Made by a program: the position numbers and the translations under genes | Notes under the pieces: generated by a model | The model's database searches: none | Told to the model about the DNA's origin: nothing | What the model saw: the letters and a program-made list of their open reading frames with translations, nothing else | In this document: in pieces, positions 1 through 5,344 of the stretch | Layout of the letters: every line of letters begins with the position of its first letter | How positions within the stretch are numbered: the stretch's first letter is position 1 | Assembly: GCA_035541775.1 (NCBI GenBank) | Contig: DATKMP010000303.1 | Location: 1-6,508 of the forward strand | Length of the DNA: 6,508 nucleotides | From: DATKMP01 sp035541775 | GTDB lineage: Bacteria; Bacteroidota; Ignavibacteria; UBA10030 | Direction: 5' to 3'

Positions 1-243
1 GTTGAATTGCATGCCGACACCTTCACGCTTTCGTTTCCTCCTCCAGATGAAAAATGGTTTTACGAAGGCGACGATGCACCTATTCAGCATATTGTACAAA
101 GCTTGCGCAAAATACCGCAGTATCATCCGCGATTGAATCAATACAAACAGGATTTAAAACTATCTGCACGCATCACGACAGTGCTCGATGATCGCGAGCG
201 GTTGTCTTCCCTCAAAAAGTTTTTCAACGCCTTGAAAAACTAA
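1..243 (+). CDS. C-terminal part of an unrecognised protein (5' truncated)
   Basis: The reading frame is open from the first base (GTT GAA TTG CAT...) and ends at TAA 241-243, giving about 80 residues. No convincing start codon with a ribosome-binding site is visible; the TTG at position 7 is probably an internal leucine, so the gene most likely begins left of the window. The fragment is soluble in character: no membrane segment and no signal peptide. It has an acidic and aromatic stretch near its start (PPPDEKWFYEGDD) and a charged, probably helical C-terminus (DDRERLSSLKKFFNALKN). I do not recognise the family. It is followed by about 155 bp without a clear hairpin terminator and then a strong promoter, so it probably belongs to a separate upstream transcription unit. 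Confidence is for a genuine coding end, not for any function. Confidence 0.6.
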   Translation, partial: VELHADTFTLSFPPPDEKWFYEGDDAPIQHIVQSLRKIPQYHPRLNQYKQDLKLSARITTVLDDRERLSSLKKFFNALKN

Positions 244-398
244 CCCATCCCTTAAAGTTCACAAAATAATTCTTTTCAACTCGCCCTTCATTTTTTAAAC
301 GACACTTGTTTTCATTCCATAGACGATGATTGGCGCGAAAGGACATCCCTGGCAACGCGGAAGAGAAAGAAAAATAATAGCGAAAACAAAAATTATGC

Positions 399-426
399 TT
401 GACAAAGCAAATAATTACCTTATATT
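399..426 (+). promoter_or_regulatory. Sigma70-type promoter for the barrel/permease unit
   Basis: A perfect -35 hexamer TTGACA (399-404) is followed after 16 bp by TATATT (421-426). An 18-bp spacer to TATTAT (423-428) is also possible. It lies on the strand of, and upstream of, the barrel protein gene, with no other gene between. Transcription would start near 433-436, inside or at the edge of the overlapping palindrome. The -35 match is exact, but the assignment assumes an ordinary housekeeping sigma factor; classical Bacteroidetes use a different -33/-7 pattern. Confidence 0.65.
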
Positions 427-435
427 ATAAGGTAA
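415..435. promoter_or_regulatory. Perfect 21-bp palindrome over the -10 box, likely operator
   Basis: The left arm TTACCTTATA (415-424), a single central T (425) and the right arm TATAAGGTAA (426-435) form a flawless 10+1+10 inverted repeat. It covers the -10 element of the promoter and the expected transcription start, the usual place for a dimeric repressor to block RNA polymerase. It is too short and AT-rich, with no loop, to act as an RNA hairpin terminator. I cannot name the regulator: the arms do not match the Fur, DtxR, LexA or Rex consensus sites as I know them. No second copy was seen in the window. Confidence 0.6.
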
Positions 436-607
436 CAGATTGTAATTGCCTAAATTAATAAGGGCGCGTATGCTGAGCTTGTTGTTGCAATATTTTCGTG
501 GCATCGGCTGCAAAGGGAGCGATCGATGGACTGAGAATTATTTCGACAGAGGCATCAGAGCGCGGTTCTTAAAAACAACCACATACAATTCATATGGGAG
601 TGTCGTT

Positions 608-1687
608 ATGAAACATAATAAACATTTACGACGGTCGAACAATACCGTAAGAATCTCATTATTCACCGTTGTCATGCTGTTCTTATTTGTTCTTGTTGGG
701 AGCTCGCAGCCCGTCACGTATAGCGGACTTGTCGATGCCTATTATAGCGTTAACTTTGCCTCGCCATCTTCATATAAAAATGAGTTACGAAATTTTGATG
801 TCAATACCAATTCGTTCACGTTGAGCCAAGTAGAGCTTGTCATTCAGAGAACGACCTCAGCTTCATCACCTATCGGATTCCGCATGGATCTCGATTATGG
901 GGCAACGAACGATCTGGTGCAAACATCATTGAACACAACACTTGCCAATGTTCAGCAAGCGTACATTACCGCCGTTCTTCCTGTTGGCGGTGGATTAACG
1001 GTCGATGCGGGAAAATTTGTCACGCACATGGGCAACGAAGTGATCGAATCTAAAGACAACTGGAATTACAGTCGTTCCTACTTGTTTGCCTTTGCTATTC
1101 CCTATTATCACACAGGAATGCGTTTAACCTATCCGGTGTTCAGCAATCTTACCGCGACGCTGCATGTTCTTGATGGCTGGAATTCGGTAACCGATGTTGT
1201 GAAGTCAACAAACATCGGCGCAACAGTCAACTACGCCGCGACATCTTCCACCGGCATTATCTTCAACGGAATATGGGGACATACTGGATATGAACCCGGC
1301 GCACGAAACGTGTATGATTTTATTGTGAGTCAAACGGTTTTTGATAATCTATTGCTTGCGGTGAACGCCGATTATGGCGAGGCAGGAGCGGCGTTGGGAC
1401 TTGCAACTTGGAAAGGCGTCGATATTTACGGACGATATGCAATCGACACACTTTCTGCAGTCGCCCTTCGTGGCGAAGTGTACGATGATCCGCTCGGTTA
1501 TACGACCGGAATAAAAAACACGTACAAAGAAGTGACGCTAACGCTCGAACATAAATTATTCAACCAGATGTTGCTGCGCGGTGAATTGAGAGAAGATATT
1601 GCTTTAAACCCGGCGTATGATAAAACAGCATTAGCAACCGAAACTAGTCAGATCACCTTTACTATTGGTGCGGTTGTAACGTTCTAA
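608..1687 (+). CDS. Outer-membrane beta-barrel protein, OmpL-like porin-2 (BBP2) type
   Basis: This is probably an outer-membrane channel of 359 residues. ATG 608 is chosen because GGGAG (596-600) precedes it at 7 nt and because it gives a normal Sec signal peptide: a basic start (MKHNKHLRR), a hydrophobic core at about residues 16-30, and a likely signal peptidase I cut after GSS, leaving Gln at +1. The mature chain is rich in alternating hydrophobic and polar strands with aromatic girdle residues and ends in Phe (AVVTF), the usual barrel-assembly signal. Family-like features are the N-terminal FDVNTNSFTLSQVEL stretch (63-77), GKFVTHMGNE (135-144), the NYSRSYLFAFAIPYYHTG block (153-170) and LDGWN (188-192). 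The frame is open further upstream to TTG 446, but starting there would bury the signal peptide. It is 42 nt from the permease gene and probably co-transcribed with it. The substrate is unknown; amino acids or peptides are suggested only by that neighbour. Confidence 0.88.
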   Translation: MKHNKHLRRSNNTVRISLFTVVMLFLFVLVGSSQPVTYSGLVDAYYSVNFASPSSYKNELRNFDVNTNSFTLSQVELVIQRTTSASSPIGFRMDLDYGATNDLVQTSLNTTLANVQQAYITAVLPVGGGLTVDAGKFVTHMGNEVIESKDNWNYSRSYLFAFAIPYYHTGMRLTYPVFSNLTATLHVLDGWNSVTDVVKSTNIGATVNYAATSSTGIIFNGIWGHTGYEPGARNVYDFIVSQTVFDNLLLAVNADYGEAGAALGLATWKGVDIYGRYAIDTLSAVALRGEVYDDPLGYTTGIKNTYKEVTLTLEHKLFNQMLLRGELREDIALNPAYDKTALATETSQITFTIGAVVTF

Positions 1688-1729
1688 AGTTCAAACGAAA
1701 TTAATTATCAAAAATTTATTGGAGGATGT

Positions 1730-3259
1730 ATGGCAGAAGTAACGACAAATCCAACAGGGATGAAAAAAACTCTAGGACTTACCGGCGTGACAGTGAATGC
1801 AATGGCGCTTATTGCACCCGGTGCATTTTTATGGATTACTTATCAATTGCAAGCATCGAATACCGGCGGCGCAAGTGATATGTGGACGGGGATTGTTGCG
1901 GCTTTGGTGGTAGCATTTCTCACGGCAATTGCATTTTCCGAAATGGCGCGCCGTTATCCTGAAGCCGGCGCCGGCGGGTCATATTATTTTGCCGAGAAAG
2001 CATTTCTGGATCGGGATAAATCTACCTATCATCGCTTTGCGCGGGTATCAAAATTTTTAACGGGATGGGCTGCACATTTATTTTACTGGGTTTATCCGGG
2101 AGTGATGGTTGCGATGATGGCTGTGCTCGTTACATACATCTTCGGGCAGTTCAATATCAATCTTCCGGTTGTTGCACAAATCGGTGTTGCGATTGTGTTC
2201 TCAATTGTTGTGGGCTATATTGCTGTCCGCGGTATCAGCGGTTCGACTAATGTTGCGATTGCAATCAACGTCATTCAGTTGGTTTCGTTGATTGGATTCA
2301 GTATTCTGGCAATTATGTTCAGGGTTCAAAATCCTCTGCATGCAACTCAGTGGGCGCATCCGGTGGCGACATCGATCGTATTCCCGCATAGCTTATCGGC
2401 AATGCTTTTTCAATCTACTATTGCGATTTTAATTTTAGTCGGATTCGAATCTTCCACGTCATTGGCTGGGGAAGCAATCAATCCAAAGCGGGATATTCCG
2501 CGCGGCGTCATTCTTTCACTGATCATTCAGGGATTGTTTGCGTATCTCTTTGAATACTTCGCAGCGAATTATGCAGTTTGCGAAAAATTAGTTTTTACAA
2601 ATCCTGACGGCACGAAAGTTTTCGGCATGGATGCTGCTGCCGCTTCCGGTGCACCGATTGGCGATCTAACTCGATTGATTGGCGATGCGATGCTCGGCGG
2701 CAACGGCTTTGCCTTGATGATTATTATTGCAAGCACGGTTGCTTTAGCCGTGTTAGGTACAACGCTTGCTGCAATGAATACGGCTGTGCGTGTCAGCTTT
2801 GCTATGGCACAGGATAAAGAAATGCCGGAGTTGCTTGGCGCTTTACACGAAAGGCATGCTACGCCGCATGTCGGTGTCTGGATTCTTGTTGCTGTTTCAG
2901 CACTCATCGGCAGCGTGGGCGTGTTGAATGTAACCGCTTTAACCGGAATAACATTGGCATCCAACATCGGCACATTCGTTTTATATGCGCTGATATGTTT
3001 CCTCACCTTTGTGACATTTGCCGGTCGCGAGGAATTTCATAGTATCAAACATGCAGTTATTCCTTTCCTGGGATTGATCGGCAATGTCGGCCTATTGATC
3101 GCGGTGGTGCTTATTGGACTGGGAACGCCCGGCGTTTCTGCGGATGCAACGCAAATTGCGTTGTGGATTACCGCCGGCTGGGGCATAATCAGCTTTGTCT
3201 ATTTAATTCTGAATAGTAGGAAATCGGGAAAGAAAATTATTCCTGTCGCTAAGGAATAA
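1730..3259 (+). CDS. APC-superfamily amino-acid permease
   Basis: This 509-residue inner-membrane transporter probably moves amino acids or amines by proton symport or exchange. The start is ATG 1730 behind a strong GGAGG (1721-1725). About 12 membrane helices can be read: near residues 18-40, 52-75, 108-138, 147-168, 173-197, 223-245, 258-281, 325-350, 380-400, 405-431, 442-465 and 475-494. Family features are the unwound TM1 stretch ALIAPGAF (26-33), the EMARRYPEAGAGGSYY segment after TM2 (71-86), and the TM6 signature GFESSTSLAGEAINPKRDIP (238-257), typical of the AA_permease_2 group. The length fits the family and no catalytic-type motif is broken. A longer loop after TM7 (about 282-322) is rich in Ala, Gly and Asp. 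It shares a transcript with the barrel gene and is followed by a hairpin. Substrate cannot be read from sequence; glutamate, GABA or another amino acid are all possible. Confidence 0.92.
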   Translation: MAEVTTNPTGMKKTLGLTGVTVNAMALIAPGAFLWITYQLQASNTGGASDMWTGIVAALVVAFLTAIAFSEMARRYPEAGAGGSYYFAEKAFLDRDKSTYHRFARVSKFLTGWAAHLFYWVYPGVMVAMMAVLVTYIFGQFNINLPVVAQIGVAIVFSIVVGYIAVRGISGSTNVAIAINVIQLVSLIGFSILAIMFRVQNPLHATQWAHPVATSIVFPHSLSAMLFQSTIAILILVGFESSTSLAGEAINPKRDIPRGVILSLIIQGLFAYLFEYFAANYAVCEKLVFTNPDGTKVFGMDAAAASGAPIGDLTRLIGDAMLGGNGFALMIIIASTVALAVLGTTLAAMNTAVRVSFAMAQDKEMPELLGALHERHATPHVGVWILVAVSALIGSVGVLNVTALTGITLASNIGTFVLYALICFLTFVTFAGREEFHSIKHAVIPFLGLIGNVGLLIAVVLIGLGTPGVSADATQIALWITAGWGIISFVYLILNSRKSGKKIIPVAKE

Positions 3260-3291
3260 AATCCCGCAGCAAAAAATTGATATAGAAAATC

Positions 3292-3323
3292 AAGGAAGGG
3301 GCAGCATAGACTGTCTCTTCCTT
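3292..3323 (+). terminator. Hairpin after the permease, probable terminator or attenuator
   Basis: The left arm (3292-3304, starting AAGGAAGGGGCAG) pairs with the right arm (3311-3323, CTGTCTCTTCCTT) over 13 positions, including two G-U pairs, around a six-base loop CATAGA. It lies 32 nt after the permease stop and 21 nt before the phosphatase start. The tail after the stem is only CTTT followed by AAGTCTT, a poor U-tract, so termination may be partial. The stem suggests a boundary between the transport genes and the phosphatase-kinase-glnA block. Confidence 0.6.
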
Positions 3324-3344
3324 CTTTAAGTCTTAAAAAAAGTA

Positions 3345-4181
3345 ATGAGTGTTGAGGCCGAAAATATTGAATCATACAGTTTCAGTCACGTCGGGAAGGT
3401 TCGTGAAGACAATCAAGATGCTATCCGCCTGAGCGATCCGAACGATCAATACACGGCAGCATACGGACATTTGTTTGCCATAGCCGATGGCATGGGTGGT
3501 TATGCTCACGGCGGCGTTGCCAGTACATTAGCGTTATCCACCTTTTTCGAAACGTTTTACGATGCCAATGGGGCAGCGATTCAACAAAAATTAAAACTCG
3601 GTGTGCAGAATGCAAATCTAAGCGTATACCAAACCTCCCAGCGGCTCGGCGCCGGGAGAATGGGAACGACGCTGACGGTCGCCAACCTTTCCGGGCACAC
3701 GCTTCATTTTGCCCATGTCGGCGACAGCCGTGCGTACTTGATCCGTGGCAATAAAACGCAATGTCTCACGAACGATCATACACGCGTTGGAGAATTAGTC
3801 CGGATGCGTTTGCTCGCGCCAGAAAAAATTCGTACTCACGGTCAGCGTTCGGTCCTCAATAAATGTCTTGGCCTTAATTTATTTATTCAACCGGATATTT
3901 TTGATGTTCACGTTCACAATGAAGACCGGCTCATATTTTGCACCGACGGTGTATGGTCGGTGATCGAAGATGAAGAATTCGGACAGCTTGCATCGACCAT
4001 CCATGATCCAGAACAATTGACGCAACGCATAATCGATTTAGCGTTTGAGCGCAACACCGATGATAACGTTTCGATGATTACGGTTTTTCTTCATCAACTG
4101 CCGCAGATTAAAAATCCGGTGAAAATGAGATCGAGAATTTTAACCCGTCTTTTTCATCATTCGTCGGACGAAGAGAAGTAA
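3345..4181 (+). CDS. PP2C-family Ser/Thr protein phosphatase (PrpC/Stp type)
   Basis: This 278-residue cytoplasmic enzyme should remove phosphate from Ser/Thr residues using a two-metal (Mn/Mg) centre. The motifs run in family order: VGKVREDNQDA (16-26) with the conserved Arg20 and Asp25; ADGMGGYAHGG (47-57) with metal-binding Asp48; GTTLT (107-111); HVGDSRAYL (124-132); NDHT (143-146); CTDGVW (199-204) with Asp201; and DDNVSMI (239-245) with the final metal Asp/Asn. All key residues are present, so it should be active. There is no signal peptide or membrane segment, and a basic tail of about 25 residues follows the catalytic core. ATG 3345 has only an A-rich leader and no clear Shine-Dalgarno. 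The membrane-bound kinase gene follows after about 170 bp, and such phosphatases usually reverse the action of a neighbouring kinase. That partnership is inferred from position. Confidence 0.95.
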   Translation: MSVEAENIESYSFSHVGKVREDNQDAIRLSDPNDQYTAAYGHLFAIADGMGGYAHGGVASTLALSTFFETFYDANGAAIQQKLKLGVQNANLSVYQTSQRLGAGRMGTTLTVANLSGHTLHFAHVGDSRAYLIRGNKTQCLTNDHTRVGELVRMRLLAPEKIRTHGQRSVLNKCLGLNLFIQPDIFDVHVHNEDRLIFCTDGVWSVIEDEEFGQLASTIHDPEQLTQRIIDLAFERNTDDNVSMITVFLHQLPQIKNPVKMRSRILTRLFHHSSDEEK

Positions 4182-4354
4182 TGAAAAAGAACAAACGTTC
4201 ATAAAATAGGAAAATGCGATTTTTTGCATTTGACTCAATTTTTTAGTAACCTCTCGTTTATTAAAAAGATGCTGGCAAGTCGAATGGAAAAAATGGCACG
4301 ACACATAAAGGGCTTAGTCATGTTTAATATGCTCACGATTTGCGGAAATTTAGA

Positions 4355-5344
4355 ATGATAAGACCACCAATGCTGCAAATTGGCGATCAATTTGATCATT
4401 TTCAAATTCAAGGACACATGGCGCAGGGCGGCATGAGCGATATCTATCGCGCATACGACTTGCTAACCAACAACGAGGTTGTCCTAAAAATCCCCGATAA
4501 AATGTCCATCGGCGATCCGGCGCAATTCGAACGGTTTCAGCGCGAAATGGACGTGATGGAAACGCTTCATCATCCATCGATTCAAAAAGGACTCGGCTCA
4601 GGACGATATAATAGTACACCCTATTTGGTAACGGAGTTTATTGTAGGCGAGTCGATGCGCGAGTTTGTTCAAAAATATGCTCCGATGCCACCGAACGATG
4701 CTGTGCAGCTCATACGAAAAATTGCTGATGGTATTGCACATTGCCATGACCATGGCATTATCCATCGAGACCTTAAACCCGAGAACATCTTAATTACGAA
4801 AGAAGGCCAACCTGTCGTGTTGGATTTTGGATTAGCACTGACAAAAAATTCGTACCGGGTAACGTATGCAAATCTCAGCAGCGCAGCAGGCACGCCTGAT
4901 TATATGGCGCCGGAACAAATTGAAGGGCAACGGGGAGATCAGCGTACGGATTTATATTCCATAGGAATTATGTTATTCGAATTGCTTATCGGCCATGTTC
5001 CATTTTCCGGCGACAATAATTTTGCCGTGATGTCGCAACACCTGCGTGGAGCAATTCCGCGCTTGGATCATGAAAAGCCCGATATCTCTCCGCAGCTTGC
5101 TGCAGTCGTCGCCCGTTGTTTGCAACGTGAACCAAAAGACCGATACGATAATTTACACACGTTAGTACATGATCTTGATCACCTGGCTGAAGTGGATACA
5201 GCCATTCTTGACCGAGCGACGGGCGAAACGAAAATTGCACCGTTGTGGAAGCGTTCACCTATTGCGAAATCTATTGGAGGCGCTTTCTTGATATTATTGG
5301 TCATCATCGTTCTAGCATTCATTCTTCAATCGATAAGACATTAA
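4355..5344 (+). CDS. Membrane-anchored Hanks-type Ser/Thr protein kinase
   Basis: The protein phosphorylates Ser/Thr residues on protein targets. With ATG 4355 it has 329 residues; TTG 4340 and ATG 4370 are in-frame alternatives. ATG 4355 is preferred because GGAA (4344-4347) lies 7 nt before it. The kinase domain spans about residues 13-280: a glycine loop AQGGMSDIY (23-31), ATP-anchoring Lys45 (VVLKI), the helix-C Glu near 64, the catalytic loop HRDLKPEN (137-144), DFG (157-159), an activation loop with several Ser/Thr, and GTPDYMAPE (179-187). All catalytic residues are intact. In the glycine loop the first Gly is Ala and the third is Ser; the latter is common in bacterial kinases. One hydrophobic helix (307-325) anchors the C-terminus, with only about four residues beyond it, so there is no PASTA or other outside sensor domain. 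The stop codon TAA (5342-5344) abuts the glnA start. A PP2C phosphatase gene precedes it. Confidence 0.94.
   Translation: MIRPPMLQIGDQFDHFQIQGHMAQGGMSDIYRAYDLLTNNEVVLKIPDKMSIGDPAQFERFQREMDVMETLHHPSIQKGLGSGRYNSTPYLVTEFIVGESMREFVQKYAPMPPNDAVQLIRKIADGIAHCHDHGIIHRDLKPENILITKEGQPVVLDFGLALTKNSYRVTYANLSSAAGTPDYMAPEQIEGQRGDQRTDLYSIGIMLFELLIGHVPFSGDNNFAVMSQHLRGAIPRLDHEKPDISPQLAAVVARCLQREPKDRYDNLHTLVHDLDHLAEVDTAILDRATGETKIAPLWKRSPIAKSIGGAFLILLVIIVLAFILQSIRH

Larger units (their letters stand above)
244..607. other. Intergenic region with promoter, palindrome and long 5' leader
   Basis: This 364-bp stretch separates the upstream gene tail from the barrel protein gene. Bases 244-398 are AT-rich and hold nothing I can name; no good terminator hairpin follows the upstream gene. 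Bases 399-435 carry the promoter and overlapping palindrome listed separately. Bases 436-607 form a leader of about 170 nt if transcription starts just after the -10 box. I looked for riboswitch or T-box signatures there, including glutamine riboswitch-like motifs, and saw none. The leader is open in the same frame as the downstream gene from TTG 446, but this looks accidental. A Shine-Dalgarno GGGAG at 596-600 sits 7 nt before ATG 608. Confidence 0.6.

Noticed and set aside
446..607. Upstream TTG 446 as the start of the barrel protein (413 residues)
   Set aside because: It would place 54 residues before an otherwise normal signal peptide, and TTG 446 has no ribosome site, whereas ATG 608 has GGGAG at 7 nt.
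436..607. Riboswitch or T-box in the leader of the barrel gene
   Set aside because: No conserved core motif of the glutamine, SAM, c-di-GMP, cobalamin or T-box classes was seen; only short weak pairings.
2569..3006. Minus-strand open frame of 145 codons inside the permease gene
   Set aside because: It lies wholly opposite a clear permease coding region, has a low-complexity Ala/Thr/Pro-rich composition typical of an antisense shadow, and shows no ribosome site.
4181..4204. Seven-codon frame MKKNKRS overlapping the phosphatase stop (TAATG)
   Set aside because: Too short and without a ribosome site; chance occurrence in A-rich DNA is likely.
4212..4231. Hairpin AAATGC / GCATTT with an 8-base loop after the phosphatase gene, as a terminator
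   Set aside because: Only six mostly A-T pairs, and the T-run comes about eight bases after the stem; too weak to call.
4230..4262. Possible promoter TTGACT (4230-4235) with TTTATT (4257-4262) before the kinase gene
   Set aside because: The spacer is 21 bp, outside the normal range, and the -10 match is poor.
4350..4619. Minus-strand frames opposite the kinase gene (also 4669-4893 and 4986-5258) and opposite glnA (5762-6025)
   Set aside because: All are opposite strongly conserved kinase or glutamine synthetase motifs and encode nothing recognisable.
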